Of a stretch of DNA of 64,000 bases, positions 20,952 to 32,882 are shown piece after piece (position 1 is the stretch's first letter; each line of letters opens with the position of its first letter). Source of the DNA: Effrenium voratum (lineage: Eukaryota; Sar; Dinophyceae; Suessiales; Symbiodiniaceae); assembly GCA_963377175.1 (NCBI GenBank), contig CAUJNA010000535.1:1-64000 (forward strand), given 5' to 3'. Both the position numbers and the translations under genes were made by a program. Under the pieces are notes generated by a model that made no database searches, was not told where the DNA came from, and saw only the letters and a program-made list of their open reading frames with translations.

Positions 20952-21875
20952 CCCCTTTTTTTTTTCTTCTCGGGCGTTTCTTTTCTCGGGGGGTAAGTGG
21001 AGGGACCTTAATTCTAGACAGGGTACCTTAACAACCCAGAGAAACTCTCACCTTTGGGCAAGGTGATGTTTAAATCCAGCACAAGGGGAGAAAGTAGGGA
21101 GCCCACGGCTCTAAGTCAGCCAAGCTAAGTTGTCCCAGCAACCATGATTATAAGCCACATTTCAAGTAGGTTCAACATCCAAGCACCGGAGGGAAACGCG
21201 GTTTTTACCGGGGACGGGAAGGACACGACGAGCGATGAGGGGGTCTGAAACAAGTTGCCCTTGAAGGCTGGTTTTAACAACATCTCCCTTCGGAAAGGGA
21301 TTCCTCACATTTAGATGTTAAACAGAATCCTAACGCCAAGGGCAACTTAAAGGTTTGCTTTATTGCGGTGAATTTTGATACGGAAATATGGGATCTTGGG
21401 GGGCATTGGTAGATGTGAGAGGTTGGGGTGGGTTGAGGTAGGGGGCGTTGTGTGGGGGTTTGGTGCGCATATTTTGAGGCACTTTGCCGAATGTCTCCAC
21501 TTAGACTGGTTGGATGGCCCCGCCTTTTCCTTCGCACTGCGAAACCTCCGCAGAATCGGAAGAACAAGTAGCAGGCTCAGCTGACAGTATGGCGAGCTCA
21601 GGCCCATGGGAATGGCCCGCAGGTGAACCATACCTCATGAAACCTCAAAGCCGATGACACCCACACAGATTCGCGCGTAGGGGCCAAGGACTCCTTGCCG
21701 GCAGCCTTGGCTGAAGGCCTGGTGACTCAATCGGGTGGCCATGAGCCTTTGTAAATGCAACTGCGCTTTGCGGAACTTCGTCTTCCATTTGTGGGGGTGT
21801 TAAAGACAGGGTCAACACAATACCGAGCGGCGCGCTTTCTTGTTAGACTAGGCTGCCTTTTGCTCTTTGGAAGCC
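20947..21875. other. 5' flank of the RCC1-repeat gene
   Basis: No supported gene. I looked for a relic spliced-leader sequence upstream of the RCC1 gene, expected if it were a recycled mRNA, and did not find a convincing one. Confidence 0.5.
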
Positions 21876-23231
21876 ATGGGCGAGGCCCACAGCGCTCTGC
21901 GAGTGGAGATTTACCTGCCAAGTGGCAGCAGCTGCCATGTTACGCTACCGCCAGAGGCACATGTTCTCCGCTTGAAGTTGGAGGCGCAGCGGCGCCTGCA
22001 GCGCGGCCCTTTGCGGTTGGTTTGCAACGGTCGCCTGCTGGACCTTTCGTCCACCTTGAGTGTGGCCGGCCTGCGAGATGGGGACTGCGTTGATGCGATC
22101 GTGCAGTGTGTGAAATTGGCTGCCACAGACAGCGCCTTCGCCCTATATGGCATAGGAGGCTCGGTGGTGACGTGGGGTGATCCTTACGCTGGTGGTGACA
22201 GTAGCGGGGTACGAGAACAGTTGGCTCGGATCCGGCAGATCAAAGCAACTGGCGGAGCTTTTGCTGCCATGCTGGAGGACGGCTCTGTGGTGACTTGGGG
22301 TGATCCTACAAGGGGCGGGGACAGCAGCCAGGTGCAAGACCAATTGTTGAAAGTCCAACAGATCCAGGGAACTGTTGGTGGTTCTTTTGCTGCCATCCTG
22401 GTTGACGGCTCTGTAGTGACTTGGGGAAATCTTGACTGTGGCGGTGACAGCAGCGAGGTGCAAGAACAGCTCATCAATGTCCAGCAGATCCAAGCATCTT
22501 GGTATGCTTTTGCAGCCATCCTGTACGATGGCCTCGTTGTAACTTGGGGCGATCGTGACTGGGGCCATACCATCAGTGACAGTCGCCAGGTGCGAGAGAA
22601 GTTGGTACGGGTTCGGCAGATCACTGCAACTCTGAGAGCCTTTGCTGCCATTCTGGACGACAGCTCTGTGGTGACTTGGGGCGATCGTCTGGCTGGCGGC
22701 GACAGCAGCCAGGTGCAAGAGCATTTGGCCTCGGTCCAGCAGATCCAAGCAACTTCGCGTGCTTTTGCTGCCATCCTCCACGATGGCTCTGTGGTGACCT
22801 GGGGCAACTCGACTTGCGGCGGTGACAGCAGCCAGGTGCGAGAGCAGTTGGTGCGCGTTCAGCAGATCCAGGCAACTTTTGGAGGAGCGTTTGCTGCCAT
22901 CCTTCACGACGGCTCTGTGGTGACTTGGGGCAATCCTGCAGCTGGCGGTGACAGTAGTCAGGTGCAAGAGCAGTTGATTGATGTCCAGCAGATTCAAGCA
23001 GGCCGGCATGCTTTTGCTGCCATCCGTCGCGACGGCTCTGTGGTGACTTGGGGCAAACCAGTTTTCGGTGGTGACAGCAGCTACGTGCAAAAGCGCTTGG
23101 TGGGGGTCCGGCAGATCCAAGCAACTCAGAGAGCCTTTGCTGCCATTCTGGAGGATGGCTCTGTGGTGACCTGGGGGGGTACTGACTATGGCAGTGACAG
23201 CAGTCAGATCCGGCCTTTCGAACTGCTGTGA
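21876..23231 (+). CDS. ubiquitin-like domain plus RCC1-like repeat protein
   Basis: Single-exon 451-aa protein from the first in-frame ATG (the frame is open three codons further up without an ATG). Residues ~7-77 look like a ubiquitin-like beta-grasp domain (LRVEIYLPSG ... LRLVCNGRLLDLSSTLSVAG ... LRDGDCVDAIV). Residues ~90-448 are nine tandem ~42-residue units built on GSVVTWG, GGDSSQVQEQL, VQQIQAT and AFAAIL-DG, the RCC1-like pattern abundant in dinoflagellate proteomes, often annotated as HERC/UVR8-like. Such repeats form beta-propeller blades used for protein binding; no HECT or catalytic domain is present. The fourth unit is divergent (WGDRDWGHTISDSRQ), with an insertion. A GAG-GTGAGT donor-like sequence follows the stop. 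It lies inside the coiled-coil exon series on the same strand, so it may be a nested, retroposed gene. A 370-aa antisense ORF is its shadow. Confidence 0.9.
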   Translation: MGEAHSALRVEIYLPSGSSCHVTLPPEAHVLRLKLEAQRRLQRGPLRLVCNGRLLDLSSTLSVAGLRDGDCVDAIVQCVKLAATDSAFALYGIGGSVVTWGDPYAGGDSSGVREQLARIRQIKATGGAFAAMLEDGSVVTWGDPTRGGDSSQVQDQLLKVQQIQGTVGGSFAAILVDGSVVTWGNLDCGGDSSEVQEQLINVQQIQASWYAFAAILYDGLVVTWGDRDWGHTISDSRQVREKLVRVRQITATLRAFAAILDDSSVVTWGDRLAGGDSSQVQEHLASVQQIQATSRAFAAILHDGSVVTWGNSTCGGDSSQVREQLVRVQQIQATFGGAFAAILHDGSVVTWGNPAAGGDSSQVQEQLIDVQQIQAGRHAFAAIRRDGSVVTWGKPVFGGDSSYVQKRLVGVRQIQATQRAFAAILEDGSVVTWGGTDYGSDSSQIRPFELL

Positions 23232-25419
23232 GAGGTGAGTCGCCTGTGCGATCAAAGCTCCAGCCCTTTTTTCATTAAGTGTTCGTGGAGCGGCACTGGA
23301 ACAACTTTCAAGTGGCCGTTGTGGCCTAAATGCATCACAGGCAACAAAGTTCTTGTGGGCTTGTTTTATTTTTTTGACGGGTCCGTGAGTCGATGACTCA
23401 TCGGAGGCCTCGTGACATTCTCACGCCCACCCATGTAACTTTTACAGAACAAAACACAAAAACAACAAAAACAAACAAACACGTTGCAAACCAATGGATA
23501 TGAGGCCTACTAATAAACTTGCCGCATTGTGTCACTAGACTGAGGTATGAGTGATGCATAGATCCGCTGTACTTTGGGAGAACCTCAGACACGTGCTCGT
23601 TGTAGATTCAGGTTGTATACGAGGGAGGTGTGATAATAACCGGGACCAAACAAACCGGTTGGCTTCCTGTTGGTTTCAGAAACCATGCAAAACGAGCTCC
23701 TCCAAAGGGGCAGGTATGGGACAGCTACCTGTGAACATACCCGTATGAGGGTTTTGGGACCCTTTCATGAACCCCTTTCAAGGAAAGCCACTGGGCAGCC
23801 TTTGATAATCGCAGACCTTTGCTTTTAAGCGCCGGTCATTATTTGGGGTTGTTTCCCTTTAACCCACCCCTTACAGGGTGACTTTGATCATGGTAAAATA
23901 TTGAGGCCAGTCATCTGCCAACTGATGCTTCGAAGGCAACCGCTCATTGAATGTTGGAGGTTCAGCATGGAAACCGAAGCACCCCGTGTTTTGTGCCACA
24001 GACTGAACTATCGTGCCCTTCATGGATGAAATCGGGGAATTTTGGGCGGTTCTCTTTCGCTGGAAAGAACTCACCAGGCAGCAGCCAATCTTCGGCTTTG
24101 GGGAGTGGTCTGTTTTACTTTGGGCTCGATTTTCGCAGGTGATTGGGAGGTTCGGCTTCACCTCGCACATCTAAGGCTGTACAGAAGGATAATCACTTTC
24201 ACGTTTGTAACATCAAAGTGCAGAGGGCGTCTAGGCATCAAACAGAGACATTTGTACGTACCACTTTTTGAGGGCAGGTTCTTTGGGTTGTCAGAGCATC
24301 CAACAAAGGAAACAAAGGAAACACGGGGCTGTGTCTCTTATTGCCCTGGCCCAGTTTTGGGTTGCTTCGAAGGGACGCAAGGGAAGCTGAAATCCGGCCC
24401 CGTTGTGGAGCGGGGGGGCAACATATCTCAGGGGAGATTTTTCCGTTTCGTTCAGCTCAGGTGACAGAGACAATGCTCCGCAGGGGCGGGTTCCGTGGCC
24501 TGTGACGGCCTGATTCGCGGCATAAGAGTTGCTACTGGTCCAAAGGGCGATTAAAAAGTTGAGTAATCAATTGTCAATTTTTGTTCTCCAATTTGGATTT
24601 GGGTCTAGGCGGCGTGGAGATTCTCTTCGCTTCCTTGGCTTCTGGCGCGTATGCGCCAAAAGCCGCATCCAGGGCCAGAGCGACTGCCTGATTAATGCAC
24701 GGCGGGCCAAAGAGAGTCCGAATCGACATCGACATCGATGTCCAACACGTTTCACAGCACTGGCTCGGCTCCCGGGGCCTTGCTTCGTGAGCGGAGCGTA
24801 AAAGAATTGGCGTAAGTTTCCCCCTTTTTGTCAGAAAGAGGGGGCACCCTCAAAAATGAAACTCCCATGTGGGTTGCGACCCTTGCTCTATTCACCTTTC
24901 ATGGACCCATGTCAAGAGCTGCGGCAGAAGCATCGGCATTGGATTCCCGTGACTTCGTGCCTGGCTGGCCGTTTCTCACAATGCTCTGCAAATTTGCTGG
25001 CGCAAACGGGTATGTGTCACAACAGGGGACCTTGAAACTGGTGGCTGTCGCTTGTGGCTTTGCTTTAGACCACCGAAAAATGGCACCCTCACAAACCGCA
25101 GGAAGTGCACAATCCACTTTGCGGGGCAAGGCTTGATGCACCCAGGCTTGATCAGTGAACCACCTTGCCAGCCGCTTTTACCAGAAATCCTCCAGCCGTG
25201 GCAAGAAAAGGGTTGCCGCCTTGGTTTTTCCTACTTTGTAGGGAAGCCCCCTCAAATAAAGGAAACACGGGCGCCTCCGTGTTCTTTTTTTTTTTTGTGT
25301 GTGTGTGTGTGCATGTGTGCGCAGGTAGATACATAATATATATGTATCTTCAACCACCCTCCCCCCCTCCCCCCGTGGAAGGGGGGTAGATCATACATAT
25401 ATGTTGTTTTTTGGGGCAG
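23232..25419. other. unassigned stretch
   Basis: No confident gene. A weak candidate exon lies near 24650-24760 (open frame with KSRIQGQSDCLINARRAKES). A GT microsatellite occurs at 25297-25322 and a C-rich tract near 25355-25375. Confidence 0.4.
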
Positions 25420-25518
25420 ATCTCTGCACGACCGATGCCGAACTCTCAAACGGCCAGGCATCAGCATCGGGGACCGCCGCAGCGCCTCGCTCTTGTCGGA
25501 GGACGACAAGGTGGTGAG
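25420..25518 (+). CDS. candidate exon, basic/Ser-rich, two possible frames
   Basis: Follows TTTTTTGGGGCAG. One frame reads SLHDRCRTLKRPGISIGDRR, then SASLLSEDDKVVRRLG, protein-like with a possible kinase site. The other is phase 0/0 (33 codons, ending GGTGAG before GCGCCT). Exon status is likelier than the choice of frame. Confidence 0.4.
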
Positions 25519-26147
25519 GCGCCTGGGGGGGGGGGGGCTTGGGGGGCCCCACGCGGATTTCCCCCGGGGAGTTTTTGAGCGAGAACTCGGGAATCGGTGC
25601 GAACTCTGTGGGGAAGGAGAAATGGAATGACCCGAAGTTTTTCGGGTTCCCTGATAATGAAAGGAAACCACAAAGGGATGGGTTCTAGACGGGTCATTCC
25701 CACATCCCCTGAGCACCAGCAAGAAAAGCGGGGGACGTGGACCGAGGGAGGAGTTGGTCCGTTTGAAGTCCTCGTTATCTTTCCGGAGAATCCGGGGAAT
25801 ATAGAGAGTTGTGCTGTTTCCCTCGCCAGATGGCACAATCCCTCTATGTGGGGGAGTAAAGTGGATGACTAAACCAACTGAGGGGATTGTGCCAACTTTC
25901 ACCCAACTGTATCATTCTTTTGATGGTTTCAGCGCTATTTCCTGTAAAGAATAATTTCTGTGTGGAGGTTACAGCTACGCCAGAAGTTGCCAGTCAAGCC
26001 GATCCAAGCCTCCATCGGTGATTGTTTCATTTGAATTGCCGATGAATTGTTGGACCTTGTAGATAGATGTCAACACAGCGCCAGATTCGGGTCAATCCAA
26101 AAGATCACCTGACACCTTCAGGAAACGCCTGATAGAAGCTGAAAGGC

Positions 26148-26280
26148 ATGCGGCACGTAGCCACCCTTCGATATGGCAGGCTGAGGAGAGTCAGCAAGGA
26201 GGTCACTGGCAAGGAGATATCCTTCCTGAGCCGCTTGCTTAGCGTGCCGGCGCCGCCGCCGCCGCCGCCGCCTTTTTGCT
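26148..26280 (+). CDS. weak candidate exon with poly-proline end
   Basis: Frame reads MRHVATLRYGRLRRVSKEV, then TGKEISFLSRLLSVPA and a run of prolines encoded by (CCG)n. No clear splice borders; included because codon use and helix character resemble the neighbouring exons. Confidence 0.2.
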
Positions 26281-26693
26281 TTTCTCGGTAGTGTGGTTGC
26301 AACGGCATCCTCATCCTCATTGGGCGCACACCGCTACTACACTTGGGCGCACACCATTGGGAGGTATCAACATGTCGCTGTCATCAAATTTGGTGGTTCC
26401 GCGCAACCGCTCATCGTGCGAGCGGCCAGGATCTTTTTGTTCCTTCCGATGCCCGATGGTGTCAACCGTTGAAGCCAAGGGATCCTCACCTAGCGATCCA
26501 CACAAGGATCAAAATGTCATCCACTAGTTGCACCAGACTTATCAATGCAGGATCCAAACAATGTGTTTCCAAGTCACTGTAGGACCCTCTTTGATATTTA
26601 CATGCCATAGGCCATAGTTCCCATGTTTGCCAATCAGCATCATACGTTCTCTTGCGATCCCGCCCAAAGCCCAAGCGAGCGCCACGTTTTCAG

Positions 26694-26750
26694 ACCCGAG
26701 GCCGGGGCTTTGTGGTGAACTTCCGACGCCTCATGGAGCCGGGGAGCTGA
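26694..26750 (+). CDS. candidate terminal exon
   Basis: Follows CCACGTTTTCAG and reads TRGRGFVVNFRRLMEPGS then TGA. Phase 0 start, 18 codons plus stop. The frame is also open upstream (RPKPKRAPRF). Plausible C-terminus of the long coiled-coil gene. Confidence 0.45.
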   Translation, partial: TRGRGFVVNFRRLMEPGS

Positions 26751-28155
26751 GAAAGGCGGCAGTCGGATCAGTCGGATCAATTGGACAAGCGCAAGAAGCC
26801 AATGAGCTCCAATCGATATAATTTCTGTTTTATCGTTTTAAGATACACGTAGCATGATTGCCCTTGAACGCAAAACACCTGAACATTGCGAGAAAGTGAA
26901 CTGGTCATGTTCAGAAGAGAAGAGGATTGTCTGGGGTGTTTGCCATGCCGGTCACGGCCGAGGCTGCAAAAGGTGTTTGCCATCATCCATGAGCTCATCA
27001 AGTCCACGGCCATTGCAGTCCACGCCTCAAGCGTGACGGCAGCAGAGGCCACCATTCTGGTTGGGAAAACAGGGTGTATACAAGTAAATTTATATATGGG
27101 CCGTGATGTGGCCCTACATGCTGCCGCAAACCCCCCCTTGCGCGTCGTGGTTTGGGGTAGGTTTCGTAATGGCTCCAGTGCCCATTTTGAGGGCTTCAAC
27201 CACCTGAGAAATGCGAGCCGATTGATCCGCGCGAGTTTCGAAATGTGCCACCCCAAGGCAAAATCAGCCTCCACTGGTTTGGCGGGGATGTCTTTCTTTG
27301 CGTTTTGCGGAACTGCGAGCTTCTTGGAAGGATCTAGGGGAGGGGGCCTCCCATGGAGGCCACTCAAATGGAACCCTGAACGATGGGTTTAGGGGTTGCA
27401 TTTGGAAGGCCTGACAAGGTGTGCCTGACAAGGTGTGCCTGACAAAGGTGGGCCTGACAAGGTGGGCCTGACAAGGTGAGAATCGGGTTCTTCTGGCCAG
27501 CCGCATGCTCGAGGGGCCCAAGCGGTTGAACTGTTCCAATATTGTGAATGCGAAGCTTCCAGCAACTCAGTGCAACCACACCATTCTCCCCCCCCCCCCC
27601 CCGCCTGGCGCGTGGCATGGTGATGGGCGTGGGTTCTGAGGCCGGCAGGGAGTTGTAGGGATGGGACTCAACTACTTTGGCGTCTGGCGAGGCTTTGACG
27701 CTGGTTTTGGCCGGGGACGTGTGGCAGCTGGGCTACTCTGCGGGGTAGCCCGGCAAAACCACAGAGTCGGTGGTCATGAGTAATGTCGACCGTCGGATTA
27801 AGTGGGGAGGGGGGGGGTGTTTCATCGGACAGTCTGAATCCCATCAATGAGTTGCACCCCGCTTTTTCAACCTTGGTTCCGGCCAGAGCCGGCTTCGGGC
27901 TTGCGTGATTCCTGCATGGTTTTGCGGAAAACTTGGGTCGACGTAGAGAGAGGCTGCGCTGCTTTTTGTAGAGGGATCTCCTTGAGGGACCTTTTGGCCG
28001 GGGGTTATGGGGGTGGCGGTTGCTGTAAATAGTAAAGGGAAGCCAAAAGAACACCGTGCAGGTTCCCCGTTAAAAGAGAAGTCCATTGCACACTGACCAA
28101 GAGCAGCTCTGGTTCAGTTTTGGAAGGGTTCTGGGGGTTGGGGATGGTCTGGCAG
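26751..28155. other. unassigned stretch
   Basis: No supported gene; a plus-strand ORF at 26886-27392 and an overlapping minus-strand ORF have no motifs and probably arise by chance. Contains a 14-15-bp tandem repeat (below) and a C homopolymer near 27587-27602. Confidence 0.45.
27407..27478. repeat. 14-15-bp tandem repeat
   Basis: Five copies of CCTGACAAGGTGTG/CCTGACAAGGTGGG. Confidence 0.9.
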
Positions 28156-28245
28156 GTCATGTTCGTGGCCATCCTTTTCCTCATCTACGCCTTCCATGCT
28201 GCCCACTATGACACCATGGACATCAGCAGGAGGCCTAGCCTCGGT
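28156..28245 (+). CDS. candidate exon with a transmembrane segment
   Basis: Follows GGTCTGGCAG. Reads VMFVAILFLIYAFHAAHYD, then TMDIS: a 15-residue hydrophobic stretch ending in a polar loop. The 3' border is unclear. It resembles the exon at 33629 (both have a hydrophobic run followed by FHAA), hinting at one polytopic membrane protein gene. Confidence 0.35.
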
Positions 28246-30030
28246 TTGGAGGGGTCATGGGAATCCAACTCAGGCGGGCGCCCCAATGACGAAGGTCCAC
28301 CACTCCAAATTGGAAAAGGATGTCCCTTGGGCCCAATGGTTTTGACCACAGCTTGTTTGGAGGAATGGTCCAAGGATTTTGTATGATTTTGTTCGGATTT
28401 CAGGGTCATTCTCTTGGACACGGTCGCCCCTAGCATGGGCGCTGTTTAAGAAGGTCAACAGTCTCAACCCCTGAAAGCAACCGATTCCCTTTCGGTTCCC
28501 CCCCCCCCACCCCCGCGGCCTCATCTTTCGGATTTGTGCGAGGGCCAGCATGAGTCCTTCGTGTCTCTACCTTCATTTGCCGATTGGCCCATCGGGCTCA
28601 TCGGGCCCGTTGGCCCGAGGCGACTATCGACATCTCGTGGACCTGCTTGAAGATGACAACGGCATCTGCGGGGGTAGGCCGGGAGTAAAGTGTCGGTCAG
28701 CTTGAGTCGTCTGCTGAACACCTGCTCGACAAGCGACAATGGACAGCGTGGGGATGCCGGTCCAGCTTTTCAAGCCTGTGGGATTTGGCAGTGGGACTTG
28801 AGATGGTTCAAGAAGCATCTCTGGCGATTGGCGCGGCCTTCAGGTTCTGAAAGGCCGTGGATCCTGTGAGATCGGGTGAGGTCCCGGGCCGATCCCCCGA
28901 CATATGACGCCACTGACCCGAGGAGCATCGAGAATCCGAACCGCCTCTTGAAGGCCACAGGGACGGGGGAGGCAGACGGGTCAACACAAGAAACCACGCG
29001 TCCTTTGTATCTTCCTGTATCACTTGCGTCTCAAAGAAGGTTTTGTTTTTGAGGATGCAGTTGAAGCCCTAAAATATGGTCAGTAGATCAATTCTTGCAC
29101 GTGGATTTGCCATGGCTTGCGTGGCGTTGCCCCACTTTCGGCATCGGCCTTGTGTCTTCTGGGACCATTGGAGGCGCTGAGTCTGGCGCGGACCGGACGT
29201 CGCAGAAGGCTGGGGCCCTGGGGCCTTTCTGGGGGCTTCTCCAGGTTTTGGGCGGCTTCTCCGGGTCTTTAAAGGAAATAACCTCAAGAGCAGGTGGATG
29301 GATGGATGTTGCAGAGCTCACAGGAGAGGCCTTTGGACCCTCTTTTTACCCAGAAAGGCATCTCCCAGCAGCACAGGCCCCTTCAAGAAGGTCGTATGAA
29401 TCAACCTTTCTTGGAGATGGGTTCTTTAGTTTCCTCCCTTTTGATCCTTTGCAGTGTTTCTGCTGGCGAGATTGGCACAGATGGATCAACACAAGCCGAA
29501 GCAGACGGAGGCCATTGGCGGCGACGGGAATAACACGCACGGGGACCAATCTTTTGGCTTACATGACCCACTGCGATTAATTCCATTGGGTAACCAAAGG
29601 CCAGAACCTTGCATAGGCCGGCATTTGTAGCCATGTGTGGCGAATCGCCATGGACATCCTACGCGAAAATGGAGCTTGTTGGGAATCACAACTCAAAGAA
29701 GCTGAATGTAGATTCATCAGACACGCTTGCAGGACATGTTGCTGAACCCCTCTTCTGTCAGCGCATTCTTTGAGTTTTAGTTCCACTGGTATGGAAGGCT
29801 CTCATGGCCCTTATTGAGTCTTCACCCATGAGGCTTTAGCGGCCGAGGGACTCCGTGTCGAACACTGACGCCTCCAAATGGCAAGGGCTTTAAATGGGTC
29901 CCGAGTGACACAGTGAGCCCAAATGGGTCCAACAGGTTCTTTGGCGTTTTTTTTTTGGTTTATTGCCCCGGCTTTGCCGGGGCATGGAGGTGACGCCAAC
30001 AGGCAGAGGGGAGCTTTTAATCAAACGCAG

Positions 30031-30100
30031 CATGGGAGCCAGGGCCGTGGTCATCATCTTGCTCTTTGGAATGCTCTGCAGTGGGATGTGGCGAGCACGT
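30031..30100 (+). CDS. weak candidate exon with a hydrophobic helix
   Basis: Follows CAAACGCAG; frame reads MGARAVVIILLFGMLCSGMW. A single membrane-spanning stretch; borders unproven. Confidence 0.25.
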
Positions 30101-30948
30101 CACGTTTGTTGTGGGAATGAATCCCCACCAGCCGTTGTTTCTCTGTGCTTGATTACGCCCTGTGTTTTTTTGCCTGCACCTGCCTCATCTCGGACGTAGA
30201 ACATGACTGATCCCCGTATGGCGTGTTTGCTTGGCTTTTGGGGGCTCCCAAGCTCCACTTGTATTTGAGGATACATCTTGCCGGTGTTCCTGTTGAAAAG
30301 GAAACAGAAGCCCCAAGAAGTTGGGTACCATTTTGGAGACGACCCCACTCACCCGAAGTGACATGCGAACCACTTGGAACTTGTTCGTGGTCACGTTTCC
30401 GCTTTAGGGGCAAAGAGGGCTGAAGCTGAGCCTCAGTTTTTCCCGGACGAACCGAGCGGTTTCCGGTTGGCCCTTGGCGGGCGGTGGGTACTGTGGCAAG
30501 GGCGTAGCAGTTGCAAACGGGGTTATTTGGGGAAGCATGGTTTGTGGTTGGTTCACCTGCACTGGCCTGCACTATTTAGGAATCAAGCATATGTAAACCG
30601 GTGTCGCTTGTGCTGCTCAGCCTCTAGCGACAAGCTCGGAAGCTGACGTTTTAGATGTTAGACTATGGGAGTTTAATCAACCAGCAAGGTGCTTCCTACA
30701 AACAATTTGTTTCTGTGCCTTTGCTTCTCTTTTAGAAACTTCGGAGAGGGGGGGGGATTTTTCAGAAAGACAGAAATGCAATTCATGGCAGCAGGCACTG
30801 AAATGCGAAGTGATGCCAAGGGACCTCGCTTGTTGTTGGACTTCGGGCGCTGGAAAGAGGGTGGCACTCGCGTCACTAGAGGAATGCGGAGATGTGCGCC
30901 GTGTCATGGACAATGCCCCTTTCCCCAAACACAATTTGGGCGTGTCCT

Positions 30949-31020
30949 TTAGAGGGACCCCCAAAAATGGCTTTGCATCCTTTTGGCTTCCCCTTAAAAA
31001 CCATCCAAAAGGGGTACCCT
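30949..31020 (+). mobile_element. MITE-like element, family 2
   Basis: GGGACCCCCAAAAATGG at the left, then CTTTTGGCTTCCCCTT, and CCATCCAAAAGGGGTACCCT at the right; inverted CCC-AAAA/TTTT-GGG character and shared core with copies at 17148, 38030, 48556 and 49068. Confidence 0.5.
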
Positions 31021-31449
31021 CAAGAAAGACAGACCCATTTTGGGAACCCCTCGACTTGCAAGGACACGTTCACCCGTTCCGTGCCAGGACGTTGGTGGGC
31101 TACTCTTGGACCATGGAACTGGAAGACACTGGGCGCGGGCCCTGGAAGCCGTGAGTCCGGGCAGAGCGTGGTAGCTGACGAGTGCCGATAGTCAGCTGTT
31201 TTTGGGGAGGACCTGTCCACCATTTTCTCATGTCCTTTTGGGGAGACCAGCATGGGTTGCCGGGGGGGGTTGGCCCGGGACGATGGCGAGTTGAAAGTGC
31301 ATCGCATTGAACAGGTGCTCAAATGTGCCACGAATCACTGCATTTTCAAGCATGCCTCCCAGGAATGTCGCTTACCAAACCCTGCAACTTCGCGTACCCG
31401 AGATAATAACTGGAGTACGCTGCCGTGACAGTTCCACGTTTTTTAATCA

Positions 31450-31580
31450 GCGGACGTATAAATATATATAATTATATATGTGTATATGTATGTATATATG
31501 TAAATATATGTATATATATACATACATATGAATAGACATATATATATATATATATATCGATATATATATATATATACATA
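31450..31580. repeat. AT/ATGT microsatellite
   Basis: (TA)n with TATG/TACA interruptions; source of Tyr/Ile-rich false ORFs on the minus strand. Confidence 0.9.
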
Positions 31581-31739
31581 CGTACATGCCTCTCGTGTAG
31601 AGCATCCACATACCGCACATCTTCATGCCACCACTTTCGCAAGAACGGAATGGGCGATACCTTCGCAAAACGAAGTAGTATGACCAAAGCTAAATACAAA
31701 GCAATCCTGCATTACATCACCCCGGCCGAACATGAACGC

Positions 31740-32215
31740 TATCGTCCCCACCCTGCCCCACCCCAAGAGCGGTCACCTCTCATCTCATGAGCGCTATCAT
31801 CCCCACCCCACCCCACCCCACCCCACCCCACCCCACCCCACCCCACCCCACCCCACCCCACCCCACCCCACCCCACCCCACCCCACCCCACCCCACCCCA
31901 CCCCAAAGAGCGGTCACCTCTCATGAACGCTATCGTCCCCACCCCACCCCACCCCACCCCAAAGAGCGGTCGCCTCTCCTCTCATGAACGCTATCATCCC
32001 CACCCCACCCCACCCCACCCCACCACCCCACCCCACCCCAAAGAGCGGTCACCTCTCATCTCATGAACGCTATCATCCCCACCCCACCCCACCCCACCCC
32101 AAAGAGCGGTCACCTCTCATCTCATGAACACTATCATCCCCACCCCACCCCACCCCACCCCACCCCACCCCACCCCACCCCACCCCACCCCACCCCACCC
32201 CACCCCACCCCAACC
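31740..32215. repeat. CCCCA pentamer satellite with a 40-bp interspersed unit
   Basis: Blocks of (CCCCA)n, up to about 20 tandem units, separated five times by a conserved ~40-bp spacer (AAAGAGCGGTCACCTCTCAT, then CATGAACGCTATCATCCCC). The other strand is (TGGGG)n, a strong G-quadruplex-forming sequence. All frames translate as Pro/His/Thr repeats; none is a gene. Confidence 0.95.
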
Positions 32216-32737
32216 CGGGCCAACCCCCCCCGTCAACCCAACATGTTGTTTTCGCGCGATCGTTATCAAAATGCCCCACGGTCACTTTGGAGTGCGCCAA
32301 ACACATCAGTTCTTGTGCATGGAGCGGCGCGTCGATCCTGCCATCTTTCCTTCTTTCTGTCCGCCCACTTTGAGTGCTTTGGAAAGGGGTCAATCTTTTA
32401 GCATGGAAAGCGACGAACCCAACCGCATTTTCCTTGTCATGCGGGCAGGATCCGTCTGCTCAGACTTCAGAGTATTTGAACTCATGTTTTTCACCGCTAG
32501 GGGTTGTATTTTGCCATTTGGGAGGTTGTTCTCACTACCGCTTCGGGTAGGTAGCTGACAACCAGCTCCCTCTTGGCTCGCGCAATTTGCACTCGCAAAG
32601 TCGGACATGGTTTGATTCCCCTGGTGGACTGCCCGGTTTTGCTTTGGTGTCCCCTTCCACCTCAAGAAGGGCACCCTGAGGACGGACCCATATGATTCAT
32701 ATGCTGGCCAAAGCTCAAGTCGCGGAGGATTTGGCAG

Positions 32738-32794
32738 ATCGGCGGAGAGTTCTATGCCACCTTGCTGCTGGCGCCAGCCCCAAGTGCTGCGGAG
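32738..32794 (+). CDS. weak candidate exon
   Basis: Between GATTTGGCAG and a GT donor after GCGGAG. Reads IGGEFYATLLLAPAPSAAE, 19 codons, phase 0/0. Short and open in other frames too. Confidence 0.3.
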
Positions 32795-32816
32795 GTTTCG
32801 TGCGGTTGGTACATAC

Positions 32817-32882
32817 CTATCCTATCCTATCCTATCCTGTCCTGTCCCATCCTATCCTATTCTATCCTATCCTATCCTATCC
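32817..32882. repeat. TATCC pentamer repeat
   Basis: About 13 units of CTATC with GTCC variants. Confidence 0.95.

Larger units (their letters stand above)
28246..31449. other. unassigned stretch, probably intronic or intergenic
   Basis: No confident gene apart from the weak exon at 30031. Plus- and minus-strand ORFs around 29.1-29.6 kb and 30.1-30.6 kb lack motifs. Confidence 0.4.

Noticed and set aside
21700..21875. Relic dinoflagellate spliced-leader upstream of the RCC1 gene
   Set aside because: No segment close to the expected leader sequence was visible.
22143..23255. 370-codon minus-strand frame opposite the RCC1-repeat gene
   Set aside because: Antisense shadow of a repetitive, GC-rich coding sequence; the sense frame has clear repeat units and a ubiquitin-like domain.
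26886..27392. 168-codon plus-strand frame and overlapping 196-codon minus-strand frame
   Set aside because: Open on both strands, no motif, no exon-like borders; not distinguishable from chance.
31740..32215. CRISPR-like array
   Set aside because: The repeated 40-bp spacer is constant and the intervening DNA is pure CCCCA; this is a satellite with no unique spacers.
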